DNA from: Siphonodentalium dalli
Taxonomy: Eukaryota > Mollusca > Scaphopoda > Gadilida > Siphonodentaliidae
Assembly (NCBI GenBank): GCA_032622095.1
Contig: CP136065.1
Location: forward strand, 110,835,195-110,899,194
Length of the DNA: 64,000 nucleotides
Reading direction: 5' to 3'
The notes under the pieces were generated by a model. The model had not been told where the DNA came from, ran no database searches, and saw only the letters and a list, made by a program, of their open reading frames with translations. The position numbers and the translations under genes are program-made. Below, one piece after another: positions 1 through 12,649 of this stretch. Position 1 is the stretch's first letter, and each line of letters starts with the position of its first letter.

Positions 1-116
1 TGGCATGTAGAAAGCTATTTATAACATACACATGTTTCCTTTGTTTTTGTTCAACATTTTAATTATTAAATAAATGGACACTCCCATTCAGTTATAATGT
101 ATACATTGAAAAAGTC

Positions 117-1262
117 CATTATTCATCTGGATGGTTGGACCAGGTTGGACCAACGACCCACAGACAGATCTTAAGTATAGCACAAGAACTTGTGTATTGC
201 TCATCAAACGGAAAAATCGTGATGCCAAAACAAATAGCTCTTCCCTGGACAGTTCGCCAAACAACAGGGTCTACAGAAGTTGTTCGCCTGCTAAATAGAT
301 TCGGTCATGGTGTGTCCAACGAATATATAAGGGAAGCTGAAACAACTGTCGCCGAAATTTTGAGTGAGTCAGAGAAGACTGTTATTCCCGAAACACTATG
401 TGTGGGTGAGCCTGTGGCCATAGCATATGATAACACAGATATTAACCAGGAGACATTGAGTGGAGGTGGTACATTTCATGGAACCAGTGGCTGCATTATT
501 CAAAATTCTCCTAACTCAGCATCTCCCCCCATTCACTCCAAGTCACGAACCGGGAGACGTACCTTTAGTTCATGTCAAAAAGGAATACCACCCTACTGTG
601 CTGGAAAACGACCAAAGATTAAATCAATTAATGCTCCCTCAACAAATGCTTCATCTAAACCTATGTCGTGGCAGCGAGCACTTCAGCACATCCTTATCTA
701 TATGCTGCACCGTTCACCTTCTTCTTTTGGATTGGATGTCAATAATGCAGAGAAGCATGTTCCTTCGTGGACCGGATTCAATCATAATGTTTCAAATGAA
801 ATTCCAATGAAATCAATAATTGAACAAGTACCGGTAACATCTCAGTCTTCAACAGACATTGCCGTTGTATATTCTTTGTTACAGCATAGCAACCGTGTAA
901 GGAAGGACCTTAACCTTGACTTCGTATTTGTCGTCAGTGATCATGTTATCTTCAGTAAAATGGTTGAAGTTCTGGAGAAAGAAGAAGAACTTTCTTCTCA
1001 TATTATCTTGAGAATGGGTGGTTTCCATTTAGTAATGAACTTTGCGTCCATTATTGGTACCCGCTTTGGGATTGTGGGCCTAAGAGATCTGATGATAGAA
1101 TCTGGTGTTGTCGCTGCTGGTTCCGTGTAAACAGTACAATCGCTGTACAGATACGAAGCTTTCTCTCGAATGAAACTGGCTGTAATCAAAGTCTGGATTG
1201 ACAGTCCAATTTCTGCTTCCGACGAAAAGGAAGAAAGTTCCGAGGCTGCAAATGAAGATGAA
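117..1262 (+). pseudogene. N-terminal half of a multi-copy gene family (remnant)
   Basis: The frame is open from the left side of the window and has no methionine that clearly begins it. It reads through GWLDQVGPTTHRQI, then AIAYDNTDINQETLSGGGT (about residues 95-113), VPSWTGFN (about 215) and GGFHLVMNFASIIG (about 300). An in-frame TAA follows at 1128-1130, after which the same frame continues for about 40 codons (TVQSLYRYEAFSRMKLAV). I recognise the order of these blocks from large uncharacterised proteins that recur in many copies in cnidarian and mollusc genomes; this is from memory, not from a search. In that family the C-terminal part resembles the segment at 7151-8794 on the same strand, so the two are probably one gene split by later insertions. 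No function can be assigned to this half. It is clearly broken: the stop, and loss of the frame where Helitron sequence begins near 1263. Confidence 0.6.
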
Positions 1263-1560
1263 GCTAAAATTGAAAAACAAAATTAAAAAGGCACAATTAA
1301 CTCCTTGAAAAAAACAAAACAAATCGGGTAAAATTTAAAAACAAAAAATTCAATTAAAAAATTAAAAAGGCACAATTAACTCATTGAAAAACAAAATAAT
1401 TAACTCATTGAAAAACAAAAAATTTAATTAAAATTGTCATGTTTCTGACTATTGCCGAAATTTGCTGCAAATGCAGCACAAGTGTCTCGGAACCTGTTGC
1501 AATTGTTTTTTCGAACAAAGCCATGGGACGAATGCCGCCAGTGGCGGGCTAACCTGCTAG
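1263..1560 (+). mobile_element. Helitron A, 3' terminal fragment
   Basis: The segment is closely similar to 3176-3399 and ends the same way: a hairpin with CCGCC and GGCGG arms and an AGT loop (1535-1547), nine bases, then CTAG. A short hairpin followed by CTRR is the standard 3' terminus of Helitrons. The 5' part is missing; it abuts the broken gene upstream. It has no coding capacity. Confidence 0.65.
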
Positions 1561-2542
1561 TCTATCTATACTATATATTTTGAGACTTCGTATATATATA
1601 TGTGTGTATATATGTGGGTACTTCATAGAATCCAAAACGCGTGTAAAGATTGAGCTCAAACTTCCTATGTAAGTGTCAAATCACACCGACACGACCGTGG
1701 TCGCGGTTTAGAGAAGCTCAGAGCACCCGTTCTCCAATCTCAAATCACCGCAAAGGCACGGCGTGGGTTAATCAAGTGATTATTTAATGAGCGTTTGTTT
1801 TTGACGCATCTCTATAAAGAGCGTCTGTTTGCCATTCAACATTATTTGCATCTGCAGAGAGATATACGGAACATACATTAAATTTAAAAAACATTTGTTT
1901 CTGACCAACCCTGCGAGCACGGATGGCGCGCTTTGTTTTTACAGTATATAGTTATATACCAAAATCATCCCAGATAATCACGAATATAGCATCAGATTTC
2001 TCCCCAGATATACCGTTATAACGCTACTGGAATCTGCCAATCTCATATATATTTTGAAGACCTCTGTCTGTCTGTATGTATGTATGTATGTCATCGATAA
2101 AAATCTACGATTCTTGACCGATCGGGACGAAACATGGTACGTGTGTGTAGTTTGACCAGGCGGTCGTCAACGTCGTATTGGCGAGCCCGTGCGGCGCCCG
2201 CTTCGCGCATGAGCAGACGAGAGCTCGGAAACGGGTGGAGCTATCGACTTGAAATTTGCTATGTGAATGAATATTGCCCCGGATACGAATTTTATCGGGT
2301 CGCCGAGCCCGTGCGACGCCAGCTTCGCGCATGCGCAGACCAGATCTCGGAAACGGGTAGAGCTATCGACTTGAAATTTGGTATGTGAATGTATCTTGCC
2401 CCGGATACGAATTTTATCGGGTCGCCGAGCCCGTGTGACGCCAGCTTCGCGCATGCTCAGACCAGATCTCGGAAACGGGAAGAGCTATCGACTTGAAATT
2501 TGGTTTTTGAATAGCCCGGACAACGTCGGGCTCATCGGCTAG
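1561..2542 (+). mobile_element. Helitron B, non-autonomous, 982 bp
   Basis: The element begins with TC directly after the CTAG of Helitron A, followed by an AT-rich start ending in TTTTGAGACTTC. It ends with a hairpin (AGCCCG / CGGGCT arms, 2513-2532), six bases and CTAG at 2539-2542. It has no Rep/helicase ORF. Inside it carries a tandem repeat with a 122-bp period (units start at 2183, 2305 and 2427, the last one partial). The different hairpin shows its 3' end belongs to a different subfamily from A and C, although the 5' end resembles that of C. Confidence 0.65.
2183..2512. repeat. 122-bp tandem repeat, about 2.7 units
   Basis: Each unit starts with GAGCCCGTG and includes CTTCGCGCATG, TCGGAAACGGG and GCCCCGGATACGAATTTTAT. 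It lies just inside the 3' end of Helitron B, a usual location for internal tandem repeats in non-autonomous Helitrons. The units are GC-rich compared with the surroundings. Confidence 0.8.
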
Positions 2543-3399
<857 letters not shown>

Positions 3400-3901
3400 T
3401 ACTATATATAAGACCAAGCACATAACGCACACATATATATCTTCTTATAAATAAAACATCTCTTAGAAAGTGTCCAGAGATGTCTTGCCTATTTGTACTG
3501 ACAATTTATTTTTATTCTTGTGGCAAAGGATTTGAGGGAGTGATTTGTTATGTTGACTAAGGTGTTAATTTAGTATGTGAAACATGTATGCCGGGGGATG
3601 TATCAAGTGGACGGAGAAAGTATTTTCTTTATCATCAGATGAACAAAATTTAAACTCCCAATTTTGATAAACCCGACAAGGAATTATAGAACAACCATCT
3701 ATATATGCCCAGCAATATTTAGCAATACATATGGACATGATAACATTGTTTAACATTTTTAAACAATACCACCCTATCCACATGTATGTCTAAACATATC
3801 ATTGGCATAGATGAGTTGTTGTAGTTGTTACATTGATGCTGGTCGGGTTTCTCCAAAGTTAGTGCAAAAACAGAATGATCCATATAAGCTACGGTGGCTG
3901 G
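3400..3901. other. No gene recognised
   Basis: This is AT-rich sequence between the Helitron array and the next inverted-repeat element. The first bases (TACTATATATAAGACC) resemble the Helitron 5' start and may be a third 5' end, but nothing further supports this. Confidence 0.5.
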
Positions 3902-5157
3902 TTTAGGACATGGAAAATTGTTTTTTTTTTATTTCGTGGCCACGAAATACTAATTCGTGGCCACGAAATTACTAATTCGTAGCAACGAAATACTAATTCG
4001 TGGCGAATTATAACTGATTGACCTTTGCATATATCCAGATACCTTTACGGTATGATAGGATAGGATATTTTATTTCAATATACAAATTTATTTGACAAAT
4101 ATTGTATTGTATATTCGAGGGGGTGGAATAGTCAGCTAGACTGTCTTACTGCCACCCTGCTACGGTATGGTTACACTTGATGGTGTTTTAGAAACAATGC
4201 GTACGATCGCAGATAATTAAGCTACTATAAACCCTTTATAGTGTGGGACCCGGGCTCTATGGGGATATGAACGTCCGATATAAACTAGCCCAGAGAGAAC
4301 TGGGAAACACGGGTCAGGTGGCTCCAAGAAAAACTGAATATTCATTAGTTTTTACCACAAATGATCGAATGGGAATGACATTTCACTCGGCATATCTATT
4401 TGCCGATTTAAGTCAAATAAGGGGTTTTGTAGGGTGGTCCCAAAACAAACTTATAAATAGTCACCCCTTTCAACCATACCCGATCCAAAATGGTCGCCGC
4501 TCAGAAGGGGTCAAATAGGGTACACATTAGTTCTCGGTCACTTGACCGATATAGATAAAACAAAGGGTGCTGTACGGTGGCTCGAAAAGCAAGCTCAATT
4601 TTCACACCTTCAGCCCATTCGAGCGAAAATGATAAATGATCATTGTGGTCCATATATGGTACCATGCAACTGCCCCCACCATTTTAGGTAGAATACAGTG
4701 TGTTGTAGGGTGACCCATGATGAGACAAACTAAATATTCACCGGCTTTCACCATCCCCGAACAAAAATGGTCGCCCCAGATGGGTTCAAATATGGCACCT
4801 ATACAATTTATCGGCCCCTTGACCGTTTGATGTGGTAGAATTTGTGCTGTAGAGTGGCCCCAATATATACTGAACGTCGTGGGTGCCATATGTGACCCAC
4901 CACCAGGAAGGCGGCAACTTTGGGTCGGATTGGTGAAATGGTGATTACTTAATTTGTTTTACGGGCCACTCTGCAACACCCTTTATCTCAAATCGCCGTG
5001 GATCATGCCAAGATGGTGGACAACTACAACCAGATCATCTCTAACCGCTTCCATTACAACAATGAGACTGACGATCGTATAACACAATTAGTTATTTCGT
5101 GACCACGAATTAGTATTTCGTGGCTACGAAATAAAAAACATATTCCCATGTCCTAAA
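3902..5157. mobile_element. Inverted-repeat element with ATTTCGTGGCCACGAAAT palindromes
   Basis: The ends are inverted copies: TTTAGGACATGG on the left and its complement CCATGTCCTAAA on the right. Just inside each end are tandem copies of the palindrome ATTTCGTGGCCACGAAAT and variants (3941-4010 left, 5088-5132 right). The interior holds about four diverged units of roughly 140 bp, each with a block like GGGTGGTCCCAAAA and a block like CCAAAATGGTCGCC (near 4430, 4575, 4705, 4855). There is no coding capacity. I could not define a target duplication. The architecture is that of a foldback or large MITE element. Confidence 0.6.
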
Positions 5158-5511
5158 AGTTTTGACTGACACTTACATAAATATGACTCGCAGAATTGTT
5201 AGCCCAAAACTCCGTATTATGCGGTACTTCGTCCTGGCAATAAACATTAATTTTGTCAATTGATGAAAAAAACAACACCAATCAATTTTACAACGACATT
5301 CTGAAACTATAGTCATGATAAACATTACATTTGCAGAATAGTTGACATTATCACTGGAGCACGTGATTGTGATGTATATGATTGATATGAACCACATTTT
5401 TAATCAACCACTGTATCTGGTGGCCTGACTATATTGCAAGTTAATTTGGTAAAATCACATGTAGTTATGAAAGATTACATGTAAGAGCCATGCATATATG
5501 ATAGCCATTAA

Positions 5512-6103
5512 AGGGGTACTGTACCCAAGATGTTGTTGTTGGTTTCTATAATCCCCGAGTCGGAGAATAAGGTAACAACTTTTCCATTTTTTGAAAGTCT
5601 GTTGAGTACGAAGTATTGTTACGGATGGCAAATTTACCGGAATGCAAAAATACAAATTGTCGTTGTCGAGTAATTTTTGTACAGTTTTCAACCAAATGAA
5701 TCAAATAAACATTATATTATATGCTTAGCAGTCCCATATACTCATTTAAGTTAGTGTATGGTCACTAGTCAATGAGTGGCTTGGGTTTTCTCCCCGTATA
5801 AGCATAATGTTTCAAACGATCGTGTGTGCAATTGTTTTATTAATCCAGTATCCCTCAATTATAATTTGATTACGTTTTGTACACGGAAATTCCAATTTTA
5901 AGAGACGCCATTTTATGGCTGGAGCCATAAAATCAATTTATATTAAATTATTAACTTTTAAATTATTAAATTTTAAGATAGCCTATTAACCTGAGCGTTT
6001 ACAGAATACATCTTCGACTCAAATTACTTATATTTCTATATAGTATCGATAATAGATCGTTGTTATCACCGGGAATTTATTGAAAATGGCGTACAGTACC
6101 CCT
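5512..6103. mobile_element. TTAA-flanked MITE, 592 bp
   Basis: Perfect 13-bp terminal inverted repeats (AGGGGTACTGTAC) are flanked on both sides by TTAA (5508-5511 and 6104-6107). A TTAA target duplication points to the piggyBac or Kolobok superfamilies. There is no transposase ORF, so it is non-autonomous. Confidence 0.8.
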
Positions 6104-6289
6104 TTAAGTTCCACCACTGTGAACATTATAGGGTTCAACGTTAGTTTTGTTCGCAACTGTAGTACACTACCCGCGGAGACTTATCTGACGACATCATTCT
6201 CAAAGATACATTTCAGAGTCATACTTGACATATGTGCATAATATCAACTCCCACAATTCATGAAAAGGCTAATCGTGTAAGTTAATAAA

Positions 6290-7160
6290 CAGTAAACGCT
6301 CTTTAAATTTTTAAAACCGTCCAAACAATTTGTTTCCACTAAAATGTCAGACTGGAAGCAAGTAGACTCTGAAAGTATACCGCCATATTTGATATTTTGT
6401 TAATTTCAACTCGCACATCCACCAGAAGGTTAGTTATTATGATTAATATTTGTATAATAAGCAAACGCTCTTTAAATTCTTAAAACAGTCCAGAAACATT
6501 TAAAAAAAAAAAAGTTTCAACTGGACACAGGTAAACTCTGAAAGTAGACACGCTATTGATAAATAAACCGTTCGCATGTCGTTTTAGACAATCCGAAATT
6601 GCGCAACCGTTGTTTTCGACCAAAGGAATCTGACTTGTGAAATCAGCGAGAGTGGGGGTAGGGTTGGCTTTTCTGCGATATCTTCACCAAAAATCGATGT
6701 ATCGAAGTTTGTGGTATATGATCAAGACATCCTAGTAGATTATTCATGTTAGTCTATATGTGATCTAGCTGATTTTAAGAATATACTATACCTTAATATT
6801 TGGGAAAGAAAATTGAAAATGCAGTCATAAATACAATTCATCTGATGATTTTATGATAAAATTCCACATTGAGATCTGAAATTAAGTAATTTGTGGCAAG
6901 ATCTCTCCGTGTTTTTAGATTTCTAAGAACAAAGAAAGCCACTTACCGAACTTGCTATGCGTAATAGCATGTTTTTATTACCAGGTGGACGGGGGGAAAA
7001 TAGAGGGGTACACAAACAAAAGCCTCACACAAACCTGTTTCCACTAAAATATCAAGCTGGAAACAGGTAGATTCTGAAAATAGACACACTGGTGGTATAG
7101 AAACTGTTCTCATATCGCTTTTAACATTCCGAAAACGCGCGACCATTTTTTTCGACATAA
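6290..7160. repeat. Three diverged repeats of a ~60-170 bp segment upstream of the pseudogene
   Basis: Blocks around 6333, 6508 and 7037 share the pattern TTTCCACTAAAATRTCA ... TGGAAACAGGTAGA.TCTGAAAGTAGACAC. Two of them continue into a shared stretch ending AAGGAATCYGACT (6623-6637 and 7159-7171). The third copy runs directly into the open frame of the pseudogene. Two AACGCTCTTTA motifs (6295, 6464) lie in this region. Its nature is unknown. Confidence 0.55.
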
Positions 7161-8794
7161 GGAATCCGACTAATTCATCAAAGGTGGATTTCTACAGCCC
7201 CATAAAGAAGACCAGAATTGGGTCACTGCTCAAACCGAAATCGAAGAAAGGAAAGGCGAACGCCAGAGATGATGTTGTTAAAGCTGACAGGAACACATTT
7301 GCTAGAATGACAATAATTGGGCAGAACCGGCAACTGAATATGAAAGAGATCCTGAAGTATCCATTGAGTCCAGTACCTCCATCACTGACAACATCAGATG
7401 GACGAATGTACAAAACACGAAAGTCGAATCTCGGTGGACTGTTGGAATCGCTTGATGACAGTGGAGACGGCAATGTGAAATGTAGTTGTGTGATTCTTGA
7501 TGCCATGGCAATTTTTCATAGTCACCGTTACGTTCCGGGCATGTGGAAGGATGTTGCAAAATCTATTTTCAACAAAAAAAATGAACCGATGTTCAGGGGT
7601 GGAGCGACAAGGGTCGACTTCGTTTCCAATGTCTATGCTGAAAACTCCATTAAGGATGTTGAACATGAACGGCGTGCGGCTGATGATGGGGCTCTGAAGA
7701 TAAAAATATCTGGCCGAGATCAGAAGTCACCACTTAATCAATAGAACTGCAGTCGATTTCTTTCAGACGCAGAGAACAAGACTGCATTAGTTGCATTTCT
7801 AGCCACCGAGTGGTCCACCCAATATGATGTGGGCTTATTAAATGGCATAGAGCTGTATGCCACAGTTGGGAGTAAATGTATGCGCATTAGTGACAATGTT
7901 GTGACAGAGTGTACTCGTTTAATATGCCACCAAGAGGAAGCTGACACGAAGATAGTATTCCACGCAAATGATGTCAGTCAGCAGGGGCACAATAGCGTCG
8001 CAGTACATTCTCCTGACACGGATGTCGAGATCCTTCTTATATCATTCTCTCAAAAAAATAGGAGCTGAAATATATTTTTAATCTGGAAGTATAGCAAGAC
8101 CTAGTCTCATTTCTATTAACTCAATAAGCAACATAACATGGAAGAGCTCACATTGAAAGGCATGCTAGGCTTTCATGCATTCACGGGATGCGATACAGTC
8201 GAAGCATTTGTCAACAAGGGGAAAATACGACCATTCAATTTGATACAGAAACAACCAGATCATGCTGAAGTTCTCGGAAAACTTGGAGAATCTTTAGATA
8301 CTGTGCAAATCAATGGTTTCCTGGTCGACATATGCAAATTTGTCTGTGCCATGTATGGTGATGAGAAGACATCGGATCTTGCCAACCTGCGATACAGACT
8401 GCTTGCTAAGAACCAGACAGCTAGCCACTTACTACCGCCAACTGAAAACCAAGTTCTTTACCACACTCTTCGTGCAAATTATCAAACATATTTGTGGAAA
8501 AATTCTTTGGAGACACAAGATGATATTGCCTTGCCAGATGGCAATGGCTGGGTTATTAACGGCGATGTCATCGACTGGCCAACGAATAGCCCCAGTCGAA
8601 ATTGTGGAAATGGTTAGCTGTGTGTGTAGTACCAAGTCAGGTTGTCAACCAAAATCTTGTTCATGTCGACAACAACGTCTTCCTTGTACCGATGCACCGA
8701 TGCATGCAAATGTGACTCGTGCGAATATGTGTTTGAAATTGAAGCGGTTGGTGGAGATGATTATGATGATGAAGATAGTGATGCTGACTGTTAA
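7151..8794 (+). pseudogene. C-terminal half of the same family: FEN/PIN-like nuclease core plus CXC-like tail
   Basis: One frame reads VDFYSPIKKTRI, then CVILDAMAIFHSHRY (7484-7528), CHQEEADTKIVFHA (7926-7967), SPDTDVEILLI (8010-8042) and GFHAFTGCDTVEAF (8168-8209). The spacing and character of ILDxMA, EEADT, DTD and GCD match the acidic clusters of FEN1/XPG-type nucleases, so a PIN-like nuclease fold is a reasonable inference. The tail is a cysteine-rich CXC-like motif (CVCSTKSGCQPKSCSC, near 8620-8670) and a short acidic end. Damage: in-frame TAG at 7742, a frameshift in an A-run near 8055 with later return to frame, another shift near 8575-8590, and an 8-bp duplication at 8688-8703. With that duplication discounted, the motif continues as CTDACKC and the frame ends at TAA 8792-8794. 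The family is uncharacterised as far as I know; its high copy number suggests a mobile element. Confidence 0.65.
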
Positions 8795-9442
8795 ATGGAG
8801 CTGTGTTAAATGTCATATTGTGACACCATACTTAGTTTTCAATACAAATTCCTTATTCAGAAACCTATTGCTTCATACAGACAATCATAAGGTTCAGGTT
8901 TTACTATACCTATAATGGCACCATAGTGGCATAGACCTAGTTTCAGACTTTCTATTCATGGTTAATCCTGTGGTTGAAATCAGAATTATTTCAAGGAATA
9001 ATGTACCTAACATATTTGAACTAACTACCACATTTGTTTCATATGTTATTTGTAAAGTTCATAGAAAAACTTTGGAAAAAACAAATCATTAAACGCTCTT
9101 TAAATATAATTTTGTATACATTTTCAATGGAAAAAATATTGAACAAACTACAAATTTAATTAACACAACATCATTCAAGCATGTTTTAATAATCAGAGTG
9201 GTTAATTGATGCATTAATTTTATCTGCAGATGGAAAATCCAAGGTATACCTAAATTTCAGAAATAATGGGTGGTGGCCATTTTGAATTCAAGATGGCGGC
9301 CATTTTGGACACTTTTCAGAGTTGGTAACAAGCTGATTCCTGACCCCCTAGGGGTACTCTACAAGATTAAACAATAAAACCAGTAGCGTTTGGAGTGTCA
9401 TGCTACGCCCCCCGTAGCCGCTCTACTAATAGTGGACTTATA
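8795..9442. other. No gene recognised
   Basis: The stretch is AT-rich and carries one AACGCTCTTTA motif (9092). A small block with GATGGCGGCCATTTTGGA (9292-9309) resembles fragments in the 41-43 kb satellite. I see no ORF or terminal repeats that define an element. Confidence 0.4.
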
Positions 9443-9827
9443 CGGAAGGCCAAATTCACATTTAATACTGAATTACGCTTAAGCACGTATTGTGCTTAAG
9501 CACAAATATGGCATTTATGCTTAAGCGTAATGAATTGCAGCGCAATTCATTACGCTGCAATTCATTACGCTTAAGCGCAATTAATTGCGCTTAAGTGTAA
9601 TTGTAACTACTATATAGCCTACCCCTAAACTATTGGCATGACCTGGTGTATCACCTAGCAACACAAGAGGAGCATTGGGCTGATTATAACCTGTTTTAAT
9701 TAGCCCGAGTATACTCAACAGTCAACTGTGAGAATATGTACAGCAATGGTAATTACCAGTCTGGGTGAACGCCGACTCTATATAATGTTGTAATGAATAT
9801 TTAGGTATGAGTTTACTCAGACTGGGT

Positions 9828-10212
9828 AATTACATATTATCAGAATCCCTATATCCAAAGAATTGATGTCTCCTTCCCGGAACTCTAGTATTTTTTTATA
9901 TAATTTTTTTAAAGTATTTTTGCACAGATTTGGGCCACTATTGTAATATAGCATGCATGTGGTGTCACTTCATGAGGGCTTGCTTACCTCATATGGTTTA
10001 CTTATTGACTTAAATCAGGGAAAAAACCCTATTTTCATATTATCAGCATCCCTGCCCAAAAATTGGTATCTCATTCCTGGAGCTTTGGTGTCTCTGTCCT
10101 CGAGCTCTAGTGTTTTTTATTAAATCAGCATATCTTGCACATATCTATAGTATTTATATGGTAATATAGCACAAATGTGGTGTCACTGAGGGCTTGCTTC
10201 CCCACATATGGT
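9828..10212. repeat. Two diverged ~190-bp tandem units
   Basis: Each unit starts with ATATTATCAGMATCCCT, continues through GGAACTCTAGTATTTTT-like sequence and ends with GTGGTGTCACT...GAGGGCTTGCTT. The copies begin near 9834 and 10038 and have diverged clearly. No coding potential is visible. Confidence 0.6.
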
Positions 10213-10250
10213 GTGCCTGTATACTGGAAAATTGAAGAAAATCAAAGTTG

Positions 10251-10362
10251 CCCCAACTAATACAGAAGCTTAAGGTAACGCTACTGTGAGTAGCCCCAAC
10301 TAATACAGAAGATAATATAATGCTATCACGAATTGCCCCGACTAAAACAGAAGGTAATTAAT
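10251..10362. repeat. Three short tandem units TGCCCCAACTAATACAGAAG
   Basis: The motif (with one GACTAAAACAG variant) recurs at about 10250, 10292 and 10334, a period of about 42 bp. It lies inside the palindrome-rich element. Confidence 0.7.
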
Positions 10363-10601
10363 ACTAAATTGCGAGTCAGCCATTTTGATAATGAAGTTGG
10401 GCTAGCTCCCTACCCATCCAAACCAATGAAAACAAGAGGTGATATGTCAATATAGGAGTTAACTTTGAAGGCTAAGTTATGGATAAACCTATTTATTCAC
10501 CAGGGGTGTTTAGTTACATATAACCATGAATTGCGCTTTAAAAGCGCAATTGATTGTGCTTAAGCGAAAATAATTACGCTTAAGCGGGCTATTTAAGATA
10601 C

Positions 10602-11138
10602 ATGATGAATCAAGCTGGATTTAACTTGGTAAACTATCTTGATGATTTGGCAGGTTGCCAAGTTAAAGAGGAAGCTGATGAGGCATTTGTATATTTAAAA
10701 TATGTATTGGATAGTTGTGGGCTTGAAGAAGCCGAAAACAAGAAATGTTCACCGTCAACACAGATGAAAATTTTGGGTATTCAATTTGATACCGAAAGTC
10801 TTTCATTGAGTATAGATTCAGTTCGCCTTTGTGAAATTCTTGATCTTGTTCGATCTTGGTGGAATAAGAAAAAGGCCACGAAGAAGGAACTGGAATCATT
10901 ATTCGGAAAATTAAATTTTGTTTCATCTTGTGTACGACCTGGGCGTTTATTTGTTTCACGACTCTTAACATGGTTACGTACATTCAACATCAATAGGCAG
11001 AAAGTTTCTATTCCGGAATGTGTTAAGAAAGATCTGGAGTGGTGGTCAAAATGTCTTTGTCACTATAACGGCATATCAATGATGATGCTTGAAGAATGGT
11101 CAGCACCAGATGTCGAATTGGCATGTGATCCACTTTAA
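10602..11138 (+). pseudogene. RT C-terminal remnant of Ngaro/DIRS element
   Basis: The frame opens at a methionine only 12 residues before NYLDDLAG, the catalytic YxDD block (motif C) of reverse transcriptase. It continues with KILGIQFD and a thumb/connection region (KELESLFGKLNFVSSCVRPGR), and ends at ELACD, the usual start of the RNase H domain. Everything N-terminal of motif C is absent, so this is not a working RT. The TAA at 11136 comes at a frameshift into RNase H. Confidence 0.75.
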
Positions 11139-11571
11139 CTGGCTGTGGGGCAATTAGTGCCAATGAATGTTTTCACAAGGAATTTCCTCAGTTCATTTTG
11201 AAGTTGAATTTGCATATAAATTGTTTGGAACTTTTACAATTTTAGTCAGTCTCCAATTGTGTGGTAGTCGGTATATAGGCAAAATAATTACAATTTATTG
11301 TGACAATTCAGCTTCAGTGACAGTATTAAATTCCGGTGCCACTCATGATTCGTTTATGCAATCCAGTCTCAGGGAAATTGTTTTCATAACAGCCACTCAT
11401 CAATTTGAAGTTAAAGGTATCCATATATCAGGCGAGTCGAACAGGATTCCGGATCTATTATCTAGATGGTCTGATATGAATGCTTATAAATTCAAAGAAC
11501 TGTTGGGTGACAGATTTGTAAAAACAATTGACATTTCAGATGATCTTTTTAACTTTACAAATAATTGGTAA
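11139..11571 (+). pseudogene. RNase H domain remnant of Ngaro/DIRS element
   Basis: After the stop, one frame gives GCGAISANECFHKEFPQF and another gives INCLEL-like sequence then IYCDNSASVTVLNSG (11290-11340) and NRIPDLLSRW (11440-11470). These are the expected RNase H blocks (first Asp region, CLEL with the catalytic Glu, CDN with a catalytic Asp, and the terminal DxLSRW block). They are split over frames by small indels near 11138 and 11215-11240. The final frame ends at 11571. Confidence 0.65.
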
Positions 11572-11612
11572 TAAATTTCAGAGAAATCTTTTATTAAATT
11601 ACAGATAGTGAT

Positions 11613-12596
11613 ATGAGAATATTGAAAGCAGATGCTAGACTATCCACAAGAGCAGCCTTTGCTAAAGGCACAATGAAGAATTTAAAGATTCAATTTGAGT
11701 CATATTTATTGTTTTGTAGTCATTTTAATCTGGTATGTTTACCAGCAGACTGTGTAGTAATTCAGTTGTATGCTCAATTTCTTAGTAGATCATTTGAATC
11801 TATTGATGCCATAAAGAATTATGTTGCAGGAGTGAAAACATTACATTTATTAACAGATCATGAATTTCCGTCTGATACATATCAATTGAAGCTAATTATT
11901 ATGTTTAAAGGTATAGCTAGATTGAATCCACATTCAATTAAAAGAGCGTATCCGATAACTCCTGAAATTTTATTGGAATTTTACAACATAATGGATATCA
12001 ACAAGGCATTTGATGCTACCTTCTGGTGTCTATTTGTCATAGCATTCTTCACATTTTCAAGAAAGTCTAACTTAGTTCCGGATTCTGTTAAGTCTTATGA
12101 TTCATCCAAACAATTAACCAGACGTGATATTGCCATAACAGATAATTTGATGACTATTTCCTTCAAATGGTCAAAAACTAACCAGTTGGGAGAGAGAATT
12201 TTACAGATACCATTAGTATCAATTCCAGGCTCACCATTGTGTCCCATTTTTGCCTTTAATAATATGTCTAAGTTGACACCAGCCTCAATAGAGGCACCAG
12301 CCTTTTTAATCAGAAAGACAAGAAAACCACATAATTTAAAGGTAGTCACTTATTCTGATTTTCAAAATAGATTGAAGTCACTTATACACATGACTGGTAG
12401 AAACCCAAAACATTTTTCATCCCATTCATTCAGAAGGGGTGGTTGCACAGTAGCCTTTAGATGTGGAGTGCCTTTTGATCTGATTCAAATTCATGGTGAC
12501 TGGAAGAGTGATGCATATAAAAAATATTTGGAACTGAATGTTGAAGATAGGTCTCAAATGTCAGAAGTCTTGAAACAATATATTTTGAACTTATAG
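11613..12596 (+). CDS. Tyrosine recombinase of Ngaro/DIRS-type element
   Basis: A single intact 327-residue frame. The recombinase uses a nucleophilic tyrosine to integrate a circular DNA copy of the retroelement without an integrase. Visible catalytic set: Arg in FSRKSNL (about residue 150), HSFRRGG (His271, Arg274), HGDW (His294) and a tyrosine in DAYKKYL (Tyr302 or 305). The N-terminal part (about 1-110) is the helical core-binding domain with KNLKIQFESYLLFC. It follows the RNase H remnant by about 40 bases and is the only undamaged ORF of the element. Selection for intactness cannot be claimed from one copy; it may simply be young. Confidence 0.85.
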   Translation: MRILKADARLSTRAAFAKGTMKNLKIQFESYLLFCSHFNLVCLPADCVVIQLYAQFLSRSFESIDAIKNYVAGVKTLHLLTDHEFPSDTYQLKLIIMFKGIARLNPHSIKRAYPITPEILLEFYNIMDINKAFDATFWCLFVIAFFTFSRKSNLVPDSVKSYDSSKQLTRRDIAITDNLMTISFKWSKTNQLGERILQIPLVSIPGSPLCPIFAFNNMSKLTPASIEAPAFLIRKTRKPHNLKVVTYSDFQNRLKSLIHMTGRNPKHFSSHSFRRGGCTVAFRCGVPFDLIQIHGDWKSDAYKKYLELNVEDRSQMSEVLKQYILNL

Positions 12597-12649
12597 AAAT
12601 TCATTAGTTACATTATATAGATTCATTGATTAATGTTTCTATATTTATA

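Noticed and set aside
10602-11138. Functional reverse transcriptase
   Set aside because: It lacks all motifs before the YxDD box, so it cannot be active.
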